Source of the DNA: Hymenobacter cellulosilyticus
Lineage (GTDB): Bacteria > Bacteroidota > Bacteroidia > Cytophagales > Hymenobacteraceae
NCBI RefSeq assembly: GCF_022919215.1
Contig: NZ_CP095046.1
Coordinates: 3,834,501 to 3,898,500, forward strand
Direction of reading: 5' to 3'
Length of the DNA stretch: 64,000 nucleotides
The notes under the pieces were generated by a model, which was not told where the DNA came from, did not search any database, and saw nothing but the letters and a program-made list of their open reading frames with translations. Positions 25,859 to 34,802 of the stretch are shown here, piece after piece (position 1 is the first letter of the stretch; each line of letters opens with the position of its first letter). The translations under genes and the position numbers were made by a program.

Positions 25859-26509
25859 TTGCTGCACGTACTTCCACTTACGTCGGCGCCCCTGGCCGCA
25901 GAGCCGGCGGTGGCCGCGCTGCCCCTGATGGAGCAGTTTTACACGATTCAGGGCGAAGGCTACAACACCGGCCGCGCCGCGTACTTTCTGCGCCTGGGCG
26001 GCTGCGACGTAGGCTGCGTGTGGTGCGACGTGAAAGAGTCGTGGGATGCCGATGCCCACCCGCGCGTGGCTATTGCGGATATGGTAACGGCTGCCACGGC
26101 CAATGCCGGCCGCAACGTGGTTATCACCGGCGGGGAGCCCCTGATGCACGATTTAACCCAACTGACTGCGGCCCTGCACGCGGCAGGCTGCCAAAACTGG
26201 ATTGAAACCTCCGGGGCTTATCCGCTGACGGGCCAGTGGGATTGGATTTGCGTCTCGCCCAAGAAGTTCAAGGCCCCGCTGCCGTCAGTGTTGCAGCAGG
26301 CCCACGAGCTGAAGATTATCATTTTCAACAAAAGCGACTTTCAGTGGGCTGAGCAGCACGCGGCACTGGTGGGCGAGCATACCCGGCTGTACTTACAGCC
26401 CGAGTGGAGCAAGGCCAGCCAAATGATGCCGCTGATAGTGGATTATGTAAAAGAGAATCCGCGTTGGCAGGTGTCCTTGCAGACGCATAAATACCTCGAT
26501 ATTCCGTAG
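25859..26509 (+). CDS. queE: 7-carboxy-7-deazaguanine synthase
   Basis: A radical SAM enzyme converting 6-carboxytetrahydropterin to 7-carboxy-7-deazaguanine in queuosine synthesis. The cluster-binding C49-x3-C53-x2-C56 (GGCDVGCVWC) is preceded by FYTIQGEGYNTGRAAYF, and VVITGGEPLMH and the HELKIIIF segment follow. The given start is TTG 25859; GTG 25910 and ATG 25928 are also possible and would still keep LPLMEQFYTIQGEG. About 216 residues, typical for the small QueE group. It lies 11 bp before the porE-like gene. Confidence 0.92.
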   Translation: MLHVLPLTSAPLAAEPAVAALPLMEQFYTIQGEGYNTGRAAYFLRLGGCDVGCVWCDVKESWDADAHPRVAIADMVTAATANAGRNVVITGGEPLMHDLTQLTAALHAAGCQNWIETSGAYPLTGQWDWICVSPKKFKAPLPSVLQQAHELKIIIFNKSDFQWAEQHAALVGEHTRLYLQPEWSKASQMMPLIVDYVKENPRWQVSLQTHKYLDIP

Positions 26510-26520
26510 CTTCCTGCCCT

Positions 26521-28470
26521 ATGCGCCGTTTGCTACCAATTCCCCTTTTGCTGCTATTTGGTCTGAGTTTCTTACTGCCTTCAGCGGCAGTGGGGCAGAA
26601 TAAACTGTCGAGCTCCAACACCAAAGCCAAAAACCTGTACGATAAAGCGCAGGCTCAGGCCAAGGACCGGCAGTTCGACAAGGCCATTGAAACTCTGACT
26701 ACGCTTAATCAGAAGTTTCCTTCGCTGGGCGAGCCTTACATCATGAAAGGCTCCTTGCTCAAGGCCATGGGCGAAAACCGTGGGGCTTACGAAGCCTACC
26801 GCGACGGACTTAGCAAGATTCCGCTGGACCCGGCCCGCTCCCTGGACTACTACACCCTTGCCGACCTGGCCATGAGCTTCGGCGACTATGCCACGGCCGG
26901 CGACAACTACAAGCGTTTCGTCAAGACGGCCCCCAAAGGGCAGCGGTTTGTGTTTCGGGCCCAGCGGCAGCTGCTCAACTGCGAGTATGCCGTCAAGGCC
27001 ATGGCCAACCCCGTCGGGATAGAGCCTACCCGCCTGCCGGAGCCCATGAACACGTTCCGCTACCAGTATTTCCCGGCGCTGACGGCCGACAACCGCTTTC
27101 TGCTGTATACGGCCCGGGCTACGGTGCAAAGCAATGAGGACCTCTTTATTGCCAAGCAGAACAAGGATGGCTCCTTGAGCAACCCCGTCCCGATTTCGGC
27201 TGCCATCAATACCAGCTACAACGAAGGCGCGGGCACGATTTCCGGGGACGGTAAAACCCTGGTTTTTGCTTCCTGCGACCGGCCCAACGCCGTGGGCAAC
27301 TGCGACCTGTACATCTCGCGCCGGACCGGCAACACCTGGAGCAAGCCCCAGAACCTGGGCCGCAACGTGAATTCGGTGGAGTGGGACTCCCAACCCACGC
27401 TCTCGGCCGACGGACGCACCCTGTACTTTACCTCCACCCGGCGGGGCGGAAAGGGCCAAGAGGACTTGTACATGACCACGCTGCAGGAAAACGGCTCCTG
27501 GAGCGTGGCCAAGAACCTAGGGGAGCCCGTCAACACGCCGGGCAAGGATATGGCCCCGTTCATTCACGCCAGCGGCACCACGCTCTACTACGTCACCGAT
27601 GGCCTGGTAGGCATGGGCGGACTAGATGTGTACCGCTGTGAGTTGCAAACCGGCAACAAGTGGAGCGACCCGCAAAACCTGGGCTATCCGCTCAATACCT
27701 TCGAAAACGAGGCCTCGCTGTTTATCAGCTCCGACAACCGCCGCGGCTTCTGTTCCCGTTCCCGCGCCCCGGAAGTAGGCATGAAAGCCGAGCGTGACCG
27801 GCCGGTAGAGCTCTTTGCCTTCGAAGTGCCCCAGCCGGTGAAGGCCCGAGAAACCAGCACTTACACCCAGGGCCGGGTATTCGATGCCATTACCAAGAAG
27901 CCCATTCAGGCCGATGTGCAGCTCTACGACCTGCTCACCGATGAACTGACCCAATACGTAACTTCTGACTCGGAAAACGGCGACTATACAGTAGTACTCA
28001 ACGAAGGCCGGCAGTACGCCATGTACGCCGTAGCCGATAAGTACCTGATGAAGAGTTTGAGCTTCGACTACTCCGATAAACGCGCCTTCGACCCGCTGAC
28101 CCTGGATATCTACCTGGAGCCCGTGCGGGCCGGCCGTAGTATTGTGCTCAACAACCTGTTTTTCGACACGAATGAGTTTGAGCTTAAGCCTACTTCCCGC
28201 ACCGAGCTAAACCGTCTGATTCAGTTCATGCGCCAGTACCAGGACGTGCAGGTGGAAGTTTCGGGCCACACCGACGACGTGGGAGCCGACGCGGACAATA
28301 TCACCTTGTCGCAGAACAGGGCCCGCTCGGTTTACAATTATCTGGTGGAGCACGGAGTAAAGGCAACCCGCCTGCGCTACAAAGGCTACGGGGAAACTAA
28401 ACCGTTGGTAGCCAACGACTCGGATGCGCACCGGCAGCAGAACCGACGGATCGAGCTGAAGATTCTATAA
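26521..28470 (+). CDS. porE: PorE-like T9SS-associated OmpA-family protein
   Basis: 649 residues with a signal peptide (MRRLLPIPLLLLFGLSFLLP). The domains run in the order known for Porphyromonas PorE: TPR region (AKNLYDKAQAQAKDRQFDKA to about residue 160), a PD40/WD40-like beta-propeller (about 180-440; repeated FPALTADNRFLLYTA, SGDGKTLVFAS, LSADGRTLYFTS and IHASGTTLYYV), a carboxypeptidase-regulatory domain (TYTQGRVFDAITKKPIQADV), and an OmpA C-terminal domain (LFFDTNEFELKPTS, VSGHTDDVGAD, GYGETKPLV). PorE anchors the T9SS to peptidoglycan. A sorting-domain cargo in this window supports T9SS, but other OmpA-propeller proteins share this design. Confidence 0.75.
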   Translation: MRRLLPIPLLLLFGLSFLLPSAAVGQNKLSSSNTKAKNLYDKAQAQAKDRQFDKAIETLTTLNQKFPSLGEPYIMKGSLLKAMGENRGAYEAYRDGLSKIPLDPARSLDYYTLADLAMSFGDYATAGDNYKRFVKTAPKGQRFVFRAQRQLLNCEYAVKAMANPVGIEPTRLPEPMNTFRYQYFPALTADNRFLLYTARATVQSNEDLFIAKQNKDGSLSNPVPISAAINTSYNEGAGTISGDGKTLVFASCDRPNAVGNCDLYISRRTGNTWSKPQNLGRNVNSVEWDSQPTLSADGRTLYFTSTRRGGKGQEDLYMTTLQENGSWSVAKNLGEPVNTPGKDMAPFIHASGTTLYYVTDGLVGMGGLDVYRCELQTGNKWSDPQNLGYPLNTFENEASLFISSDNRRGFCSRSRAPEVGMKAERDRPVELFAFEVPQPVKARETSTYTQGRVFDAITKKPIQADVQLYDLLTDELTQYVTSDSENGDYTVVLNEGRQYAMYAVADKYLMKSLSFDYSDKRAFDPLTLDIYLEPVRAGRSIVLNNLFFDTNEFELKPTSRTELNRLIQFMRQYQDVQVEVSGHTDDVGADADNITLSQNRARSVYNYLVEHGVKATRLRYKGYGETKPLVANDSDAHRQQNRRIELKIL

Positions 28471-28494
28471 CGTTCGATACTACCTCTTACTCTT

Positions 28495-28523
28495 AAACCT
28501 GGCCCCCAAAGCCAGGTTTTTTT
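28495..28523 (+). terminator. porE-like gene terminator
   Basis: AAACCTGGC (28495-28503) pairs with GCCAGGTTT (28511-28519) and is followed by a T-run. Confidence 0.85.
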
Positions 28524-28622
28524 ATTGGAGTTTATCTTTTTAGTATGAATATCACAAGTCTGATTATCAGGCTTGTGTAGGCTTTTTGCAAAACTGATTA
28601 ATTATAATAGTTATAAAAAATC

Positions 28623-28654
28623 ATTGTATTATTAAATATTTAGGTTTATGTTTG
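28623..28654 (+). promoter_or_regulatory. Promoter for the 28774 gene
   Basis: A -33 ATTG (28623-28626) and a -7 TATGTTTG (28647-28654) are separated by 20 bp, the classical Bacteroidota spacing. The leader would be about 110 nt. The gene at 46882, a paralogue, has the same arrangement. Confidence 0.55.
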
Positions 28655-28773
28655 GTCGTTCTCCAGAAGAACTGAGTTCAGGAAGGTGTAAGCTTCATAC
28701 CCTTGCTTGAAACAGGCTTTTAGAGACTACCATCGTCTTATCAATCACACTTCAATCCTCATCTTCCCCTGTT

Positions 28774-29139
28774 ATGAAAAAGGCCCATTTTTTCGCGCTA
28801 CTGGCGTTGAGTGTTCAAACCGCTGCCTCGGCCGCCAATGATCCGGACGGCACTGCCGCCATTCAGGCCCGGGCAACCACACTAACGCGCAATCTGGCCC
28901 AGCAAGCCAAACTGGACGAAGGGCAGTACCTGAAAGTAAAGCAGCTTAACCTGCGCATGCTCACGGAGGTAGACGACCTCAAAACCCGTTTTGCTGCTGA
29001 TCCTGCTATCCTAGACCAGCACCTAGCCACTGCCCAGACGCGCTACGAAGCTGAACTGGCTTCGCTGCTGCGCCCTACGCAGTATGCCGTCTACCAGCAG
29101 TCGCGCTCCGGCATGACCGCCCTGGGAGCCGCCAAATAG
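28774..29139 (+). CDS. Exported small helical protein, paralogue family member 1
   Basis: 121 residues with a signal peptide (MKKAHFFALLALSVQTAASA). The mature part is helical: RATTLTRNLAQQAKLDEGQY, KVKQLNLRMLTEVDDLK, and ARYEAELASLLRPTQYAVYQ. The same pattern occurs at 29409-29765 and 46882-47289. It resembles CpxP/Spy-like periplasmic helical-hairpin proteins only in size and composition; no LTxxQ motif is plain. The terminator at 29153-29187 follows. Function unknown. Confidence 0.75.
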   Translation: MKKAHFFALLALSVQTAASAANDPDGTAAIQARATTLTRNLAQQAKLDEGQYLKVKQLNLRMLTEVDDLKTRFAADPAILDQHLATAQTRYEAELASLLRPTQYAVYQQSRSGMTALGAAK

Positions 29140-29152
29140 CGCTTGGGTAACA

Positions 29153-29187
29153 AAGAGCAAAGCCTGCGGAATGCAGGCTTTGCTCTT
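29153..29187. terminator. Strong terminator between paralogues
   Basis: A perfect 15-bp stem (29153-29167 with 29173-29187) around GGAAT. Confidence 0.85.
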
Positions 29188-29408
29188 ACCTATGCTTCGC
29201 ACTGGCTTGCAGGTAGCAGAGAGCCGGTCAAGCCCTATTGCTATAATGGCGAGTAGGCCAACGCTAGAAAATATTTATATTTTATTGCTTTTATTTAATA
29301 TCTGTTGTATATTCAATATGTCATTTAAAGCTCTTCAGTTCTTTGATCTACAAGGGCTTAGCCGAAATTCTGCACACAAACCCACCAACTCAACCAATGC
29401 TCACCGTT

Positions 29409-29765
29409 ATGAAAAAGTTTTACGTAATTGCCCTGCTGCTGACAGGGTTTATGGCTCCGCTAACCATGCAGGCCAGCAATGGGGATGAGGCCCTGAAAAG
29501 CCGGGCTGCCACGCTGACCCGCCGCATGTCCGAAACTACCAAGCTGGATGAAGGGCAGTATTTGAAAGTGAAGCAGCTCAATCTGCGTATGCTGAGCGAA
29601 GTAGCTGAGTTAAAAGCCCGCTATGGGGGCACCCCGGCTCTAGATGAGCAGCTGGCCCAGGTACAGATGCGCTACGAGTGGGATTTGGCTGCTATCCTGT
29701 GGCCCCGGCAAATGGCTGCCTACACAAACTCAAAACTAAGCGCAACGGCCTTCAACGGCCGCTAG
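29409..29765 (+). CDS. Exported small helical protein, paralogue family member 2
   Basis: 118 residues from ATG 29409 (MKKFYVIALLLTGFMAPLTMQA signal peptide); an in-frame ATG 12 bp earlier is possible, but the GTTATGAAAAA context matches that of the 28774 start. The core SRAATLTRRMSETTKLDEGQ, KVKQLNLRMLSEVAELK and MRYEWDLAAILWPRQMAAY is nearly the same as in the gene 270 bp upstream, so this is a tandem duplicate. Function unknown. Confidence 0.75.
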   Translation: MKKFYVIALLLTGFMAPLTMQASNGDEALKSRAATLTRRMSETTKLDEGQYLKVKQLNLRMLSEVAELKARYGGTPALDEQLAQVQMRYEWDLAAILWPRQMAAYTNSKLSATAFNGR

Positions 29766-29810
29766 CAGTTCGCCTATCCGGGCTTATCCGTTGATATAGC
29801 CGTTTACAAA

Positions 29811-29842
29811 AAAGAGGACCCGCTGTAAGGCGGGTCCTCTTT
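29811..29842. terminator. Shared terminator between the paralogue and gltA
   Basis: A 13-bp perfect stem (29811-29823 with 29830-29842) around TGTAAG serves both converging genes. Confidence 0.85.
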
Positions 29843-29860
29843 CGTTATGACCTTAGGAAA

Positions 29861-31150
29861 CTACGAGCGCTGCTCGATGCCTACGTAGTCGCGCTCCAAC
29901 TCGCCGGTGTACACCTGGCGGGGACGGCCGATAGGCTCTTTGTTTTCGCGCATCTCTTTCCACTGGGCAATCCAGCCGGGCAGACGGCCCAGGGCAAACA
30001 TTACCGTGAACATCTCGGTCGGGATGCCGATGGCCCGATAGATGATGCCGGAGTAGAAGTCAACGTTCGGATACAGCTTACGCTCAATGAAATACTCATC
30101 GGTAAGAGCAGCCTGCTCCAACTCCTGCGCAATCTTCAGCAGCGGGTCGTTGATGCCCAGGGCGGACAGCACGTCGTCGGCAGCTTTCTTGATGATTTTG
30201 GCGCGGGGGTCGAAGTTCTTGTAGACGCGGTGCCCGAAGCCCATCAGGCGGAAGGGGTCATTCTTGTCCTTGGCCTTGGCAATGAACTTGCTCGTGTCGC
30301 CGCCGTCCTTCTGAATAGCCTGCAGCATCTCCAGTACTTCCTGGTTGGCACCGCCGTGCAGCGGGCCCCACAGGGCATTGATACCGGCCGAAACCGAGCC
30401 GTACAGCGAAGCGTTGGCCGAGCCCACCAGGCGCACGGTCGAGGTAGAGCAGTTCTGCTCATGGTCGGCGTGCAGGATGAGCAGCTTGTTGAGGGCCGAC
30501 ACAATGCGCGAGTCGATTTCATACTTCTCCGTGGGGAAGCTGAACATCATGTACAGGAAGTTCGAGCAGTAGTCGAGGTCGTTGCGCGGATAGTTCAGCG
30601 GGTGACCCATGTTGTTCTTGTAGGTCCAGGCAGCAATGGTCGAAATCTTGGCCATGAGACGGATTACGTTCAGGTCAATTTCTTCCTTGCTCAGATCCGG
30701 CGACACGCTTTCGGGGTAGAAGGCAGTCAGCGAGCAGATCAGGCTGCTCAGGATGGCCATGGGGTGAGCGGCAGAAGGGAAGCCGTCGAAAATCTTGCGC
30801 ACGTCTTCGTGCACGAGGGTGTGCTTGGTGATCTGGTGGCTGAAGTTGTCGAGCTCGGCCTGGGTAGGCAGCGTGCCGTAAATCAGCAGGTAGGCAACTT
30901 CCAGAAAGCTGGACTGCTCGGCCAGTTGCTCAATCGGATAGCCGCGGTAGCGCAGAATGCCTTCCTCGCCGTCGAGGAACGTAATGGCGCTCTTGGTAGC
31001 TCCCGTGTTTTTGTAGCCCGAATCGATAGTGATGTAACCGGTCTGGTCACGCAGCTTGGCAATATCAATTGCCTTTTCGTGTTCGGTGCCCTCGGTGACG
31101 GGGAAGGAGTAGGACTTCCCGTCGAGGATCAGTTCAGCAGACTCTGCCAT
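29861..31150 (-). CDS. gltA: Citrate synthase, type I (hexameric class)
   Basis: 429 residues. It condenses oxaloacetate and acetyl-CoA to citrate in the TCA cycle. It has the N-terminal beta-rich extension of the Gram-negative hexameric enzymes (AELILDGKSYSFPV). Catalytic residues can be placed in LLILHADHEQNCSTSTVR (His), GFGHRVYKNFDPR (His) and NVDFYSGIIY (Asp). LHGGANQEV and the final VGIEQRS are typical. The promoter is probably within 31151-31200. It is isolated from other TCA genes. Confidence 0.95.
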   Translation of the reverse strand: MAESAELILDGKSYSFPVTEGTEHEKAIDIAKLRDQTGYITIDSGYKNTGATKSAITFLDGEEGILRYRGYPIEQLAEQSSFLEVAYLLIYGTLPTQAELDNFSHQITKHTLVHEDVRKIFDGFPSAAHPMAILSSLICSLTAFYPESVSPDLSKEEIDLNVIRLMAKISTIAAWTYKNNMGHPLNYPRNDLDYCSNFLYMMFSFPTEKYEIDSRIVSALNKLLILHADHEQNCSTSTVRLVGSANASLYGSVSAGINALWGPLHGGANQEVLEMLQAIQKDGGDTSKFIAKAKDKNDPFRLMGFGHRVYKNFDPRAKIIKKAADDVLSALGINDPLLKIAQELEQAALTDEYFIERKLYPNVDFYSGIIYRAIGIPTEMFTVMFALGRLPGWIAQWKEMRENKEPIGRPRQVYTGELERDYVGIEQRS

Positions 31151-31483
31151 AGGACTGGGTTAGAGAGGTGGTTGCGGGGCGAAACTAAAGATTAAACCGG
31201 TGAGCCGGAAAGTGCGGGAGAGGAACACTATAACTACAGCTTGCCCCAGGGTGTTGTTTGGATACAAGACGGCTCAGTGCGGGCCGCCGCGCAAATTACG
31301 CCCTAGAAGGGTTAGATTCTACTATTCCGGAAAAGTTACTTGTTAACCGGGGTAAGGGGCCGGTTTTGCAGGCAAAAAGCCCAGGACCTAACCCAAAACC
31401 CACCTAAGCGGTAGGATACTCACCGAAATGGCAGAATTCTTTCTCAAAGCGTACCCGGTAACCGGGCTGTAAAACTATACGGC
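31151..31483. other. Divergent intergenic region (gltA / aldo-keto reductase)
   Basis: About 330 bp containing both upstream regions. CTAAAGATTAAACC at 31184-31197 (minus-strand GGTTTAATCTTTAG) may be a weak promoter for gltA. No repeat or further gene seen. Confidence 0.35.
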
Positions 31484-32380
31484 ATGAAATACAATCAGTT
31501 GGGTAAATCCCCGATTCAGGTCAGTGAAATCAGCTTCGGCTGTATGTCGCTGGGCGCCGGCCACACGGCCAACGCGGCCCTGCTGCACCAAGCCCTCGAC
31601 GCAGGCATTACCCTCTTCGACACTGCCGACCTCTACGATAAGGGCGAAAATGAAGTCACCGTGGGTAAAGCTTTCCGGGGCCGGCGGCAGGAAGTAATTC
31701 TGGCCAGCAAAGTAGGCAACCAATGGCGCCCCGACGGCAGCGGCTGGGACTGGAACCCTTCCAAAGCTTATATTCTGCAGGCCGTGGAGCACAGCCTGCG
31801 CCGCCTGCAAACCGATTATCTGGACCTCTACCAACTGCATGGCGGCACCCTTGAAGACCCCATAGATGAAACCATTGAGGCTTTTGAACTGCTGAGAGAG
31901 CAAGGTAAAATCCGGGAGTACGGCATTTCCTCGATTCGCCCCAACGTCATTCGGGAGTACGTGCGCAAGTCCAATATTGCCAGCGTAATGATGCAGTATA
32001 ACCTGCTCGATAGGCGCCCCGAGGAAGCCAGCCTGAACCTGCTCGGGGAGCACCAAATCAGCGTGCTGGCCCGGGGCAGCTACGCCCAGGGGCTGTTGGC
32101 CGGCAAACCCGCCAAGGCTTATCTGAGCTATTCGGCCGAAGAAGTACAGCGCGCCGCCCAGGCCGTGCAGCAAGTAGCTGAGCGGGTAGGTTCCACAGCG
32201 CAGGTGGCCGTGGGCTTGGTATTGGAACAGCCCGTCATTGCCTCGGCCGTACTGGGAATTCGTACCGACCAGCAGCTGCATGAAGCCATACGGGCGGGCC
32301 AACGACAACCGCTCACCCCGGCCGAGTTGGAAACGTTGCGGCAAGCCATTCCGGACAACCGTTACGAGCAGCACCGCTGA
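31484..32380 (+). CDS. Aldo/keto reductase
   Basis: 298 residues. An NADPH-dependent (beta/alpha)8 oxidoreductase of the AKR family. The tetrad can be placed: D46 and Y51 (FDTADLYDKGENE), K76 (ILASKVG), H119 (LDLYQLHGG). NADP-binding residues appear in SSIRPNV, GSYAQGLLAG and VLGIRTDQQL. The substrate cannot be named; members of this subgroup often reduce sugar aldehydes or quinones. It overlaps no neighbour and converges on mnmE (8 bp between stops). Confidence 0.88.
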   Translation: MKYNQLGKSPIQVSEISFGCMSLGAGHTANAALLHQALDAGITLFDTADLYDKGENEVTVGKAFRGRRQEVILASKVGNQWRPDGSGWDWNPSKAYILQAVEHSLRRLQTDYLDLYQLHGGTLEDPIDETIEAFELLREQGKIREYGISSIRPNVIREYVRKSNIASVMMQYNLLDRRPEEASLNLLGEHQISVLARGSYAQGLLAGKPAKAYLSYSAEEVQRAAQAVQQVAERVGSTAQVAVGLVLEQPVIASAVLGIRTDQQLHEAIRAGQRQPLTPAELETLRQAIPDNRYEQHR

Positions 32381-32388
32381 GCCCGGCT

Positions 32389-33780
32389 TTACTTTCCGAT
32401 GCAGAACTGGGTGAAAATGCTGGTCAGCAGGTCGTCGGAGGAAATTTCGCCGGTGATTTCGCCCAGGGCGGCCAGGGCTTGGCGCAGGTCGGCAGCCAGC
32501 AACTCGGTGCCGGTGCCGGCCTCAATGCCGAGCAGCACCGCATCCAGGGCCTGATTGGTTTGCTCCAGGCTGCGGGCGTGGCGCAGGTTGGTTACAATAG
32601 TGCTTTGGCCGGTCCGGTCCAGGCCTTCACCGCGCACTTTTTGCAGCAGCGCCTCGCGCAGCTCGTCGAGCCCGTCGCCGCGGGCGGCGGCAATGAGCAG
32701 CACGTCGGGCTGGTTCCGGAAAGCTTCGATTTCGGGGTCGGACGCTACGTCAAGCTTGTTGCCCACAGCCAGGACCGGAATGGTCCGGCCCGGGTTCAAG
32801 GCTTCAATTTCAGCTTCAAGCTCCTGCGGGGTTGTGGTTGTAATATCAAACAGATAAATCAACAAAGCCGCCTGGGTGACGCGCTTTTTGGTGCGCTCCA
32901 CGCCGATGGATTCTACTACGTCTGCCGTATCGCGCAGGCCCGCCGTATCCACGAAGCGGAAGCGGATTCCCTCAATGCTGACCTCGTCCTCAATCAGGTC
33001 ACGGGTGGTACCGGCCACGGCCGACACAATGGCGCGCTCCTCGTTGAGCAAAGCGTTGAGCAAGGTCGACTTGCCGGCATTAGGGCGGCCAGCAATAACG
33101 GTGGTGACGCCGTTCTTAATGACATTGCCCAGCTCGAAGGAGCGGAGCAGGCGGCGGACCAGGGTTTGCACCTCGTTGAGCAGCTTGACCAGGCCCGTGC
33201 GGTCGGCAAACTCCACGTCTTCTTCGCCAAAGTCCAGCTCCAGCTCCAGCAAGGCGGCAAACTGCACCAGCCGACCGCGCAGGTCGCGTAGCTCTTGGCT
33301 GAAGCCGCCCCGCATCTGCTGCAGGGCCACCTGGTGTGACAAGGCCGAGTCGGCCGCAATCAGGTCCGCAACGGCTTCGGCCTGGGCCAGGTCGAAGGCG
33401 CCGTGCAGAAAGGCGCGCTTGGTAAACTCCCCGGCTTCGGCCAGGCGGGCCCCGCGCCTGGTAAGCAAGGTCAGAATCTGCTCCACAATGTAGTCGGAGC
33501 CGTGGCAGCTGATTTCGACCACGTCTTCGCGGGTGTAGGAGTTGGGACCTCTAAAGAGCGACACGACGACTTCGTCCAGAATCCGGCCCCCGTCGCGGAT
33601 GGTGCCGAAGTGCAGGGTGTGGCTGGGCTGATTCTGCAGCTGCTTGCCGGCAAATACGGCGTCGGCCATGGCTATGGCTTCGGGCCCCGACAGGCGCAGC
33701 ATGGCAATGGCGCCGGCACCGGGCGGGGTGGAAAGGGCAACGATGGTATCGGAAAGCGCGGGAGGAAGCGGAAGTGCCAC
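32389..33780 (-). CDS. mnmE: tRNA modification GTPase
   Basis: 463 residues. With MnmG it installs the cmnm5 group on U34 of tRNAs, using a dimer held by the N-terminal domain (LSTPPGAGAIAMLRLSGPEA). The G domain, inserted in a helical region, has Walker A GRPNAGKS (K237), VAGTTRDL (G2), DTAGLRDT (G3) and GNKLD (G4). The C-terminus FCIGK with its essential Cys is intact. It converges on the aldo/keto reductase. Confidence 0.95.
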   Translation of the reverse strand: MALPLPPALSDTIVALSTPPGAGAIAMLRLSGPEAIAMADAVFAGKQLQNQPSHTLHFGTIRDGGRILDEVVVSLFRGPNSYTREDVVEISCHGSDYIVEQILTLLTRRGARLAEAGEFTKRAFLHGAFDLAQAEAVADLIAADSALSHQVALQQMRGGFSQELRDLRGRLVQFAALLELELDFGEEDVEFADRTGLVKLLNEVQTLVRRLLRSFELGNVIKNGVTTVIAGRPNAGKSTLLNALLNEERAIVSAVAGTTRDLIEDEVSIEGIRFRFVDTAGLRDTADVVESIGVERTKKRVTQAALLIYLFDITTTTPQELEAEIEALNPGRTIPVLAVGNKLDVASDPEIEAFRNQPDVLLIAAARGDGLDELREALLQKVRGEGLDRTGQSTIVTNLRHARSLEQTNQALDAVLLGIEAGTGTELLAADLRQALAALGEITGEISSDDLLTSIFTQFCIGK

Positions 33781-33808
33781 GGGGAACAGAAAGCCAAAAG
33801 TGAAGCCG

Positions 33809-33816
33809 CAAAGGTA
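33809..33816 (-). promoter_or_regulatory. Putative -7 element for mnmE
   Basis: On the minus strand the sequence is TACCTTTG, about 29 bp before the start. A TTG lies only 2 bp away, so no spaced -33 element. Confidence 0.4.
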
Positions 33817-33882
33817 CGCAACTTGGCTGCCGCTATTCGTGGCCTTGACGAATGAATCAAGCGCCGGAAAGCCTAACCCGCT

Positions 33883-34542
33883 CTAGCCAGTCACGAATAA
33901 GTTGCGGCTAACCTCAGCTGAAATCAAAGTGATTTTCTGTTTGTTAACTTTGATTTCTAGTGAGTTGTCGAAACTTACTTTGTCCAGTACTTCAATGTGG
34001 GCCCCAAGGCACAGCCCGACCTTATCCAGGTATTGCAGGAAGGGAGCGGAGGTGTTTTTAACGGCTACTACCGTCCCGGAATCACCGGGCTGCAAGTCGG
34101 CTACCAGCCGGTTCTGGGGCTGCAGGATGGCGCCTTCCTCCGTCGGGATAGGGTCGCCGTGGGGGTCGGTTTGGGGAAAGCCCAGAAATTCGTCGAGGCG
34201 GCGCACCAGCAGCGGGGACTGGATATGCTCCATTTCCTCGGCCACCTCGTGCACCTCGTCCCAGTTGAAGCCCAGCTTTTGGACCAGAAACACTTCCCAG
34301 AGGCGGTGCTTGCGAATGGTAAGCAGGGCCAGGCGGCGCCCTTCGGGCGTGAGCGAGACGCCCCGGTAGCGCGTATAGTTGAGCAGGCCCTTCTCGCCCA
34401 GGCGGCGTAGCATATCCGTCACGGAAGCGGCCCGGGTTTGCAGCACCTCGGCAATGCGGTTGGTGCTGACTTCCGAACCGGGCTCGGCTTCGGCCAGCTT
34501 GAAAATGGCCTTTAAGTAGTTTTCCTCGGTGTAGCTGGGCAA
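33883..34542 (-). CDS. DtxR/MntR family metal-dependent transcriptional regulator
   Basis: 219 residues. It has an N-terminal winged helix (SYTEENYLKAIFKLAE, STNRIAEVLQTRAASVTDML-R), a dimerisation/metal domain with HRLWEVFLVQKL, DEVHEVAEEMEH and LDEFLGFPQTDPHGDPIP (the usual His/Glu metal ligands), and a C-terminal FeoA/SH3-like domain (QPGDSGTVVAVKN). It should bind operators when loaded with Fe(II) or Mn(II) and repress uptake genes. No ferrous or manganese transporter is adjacent. Confidence 0.92.
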   Translation of the reverse strand: MPSYTEENYLKAIFKLAEAEPGSEVSTNRIAEVLQTRAASVTDMLRRLGEKGLLNYTRYRGVSLTPEGRRLALLTIRKHRLWEVFLVQKLGFNWDEVHEVAEEMEHIQSPLLVRRLDEFLGFPQTDPHGDPIPTEEGAILQPQNRLVADLQPGDSGTVVAVKNTSAPFLQYLDKVGLCLGAHIEVLDKVSFDNSLEIKVNKQKITLISAEVSRNLFVTG

Positions 34543-34562
34543 AGCGGGCTGGAGTTAGAGCC

Positions 34563-34570
34563 CAAAATTA
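34563..34570 (-). promoter_or_regulatory. Putative -7 element for the dtxR-type gene
   Basis: Minus-strand TAATTTTG, 20 bp before the start, giving a short leader. Confidence 0.35.
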
Positions 34571-34802
34571 GGGATTCTGGCTGCAAGTTGGGCCATTAGG
34601 CTGGCAGCGTACCCCGCTAATAACGGGAAAGTCCAATGGCTTACCTTCGCAATAGCTCTCCGGCTTGGCACTGTCGCCGGTTTGTCGGGCTCTTTGGAAA
34701 CATACTAAGTCGTTTGGCTCTTATCGAGCGTAGTAGAATCGGGCCGTCTTTTGCGCCCATCATTTCCAACCTAATCCAAAACCAACCAAACCAAACCCCC
34801 TT

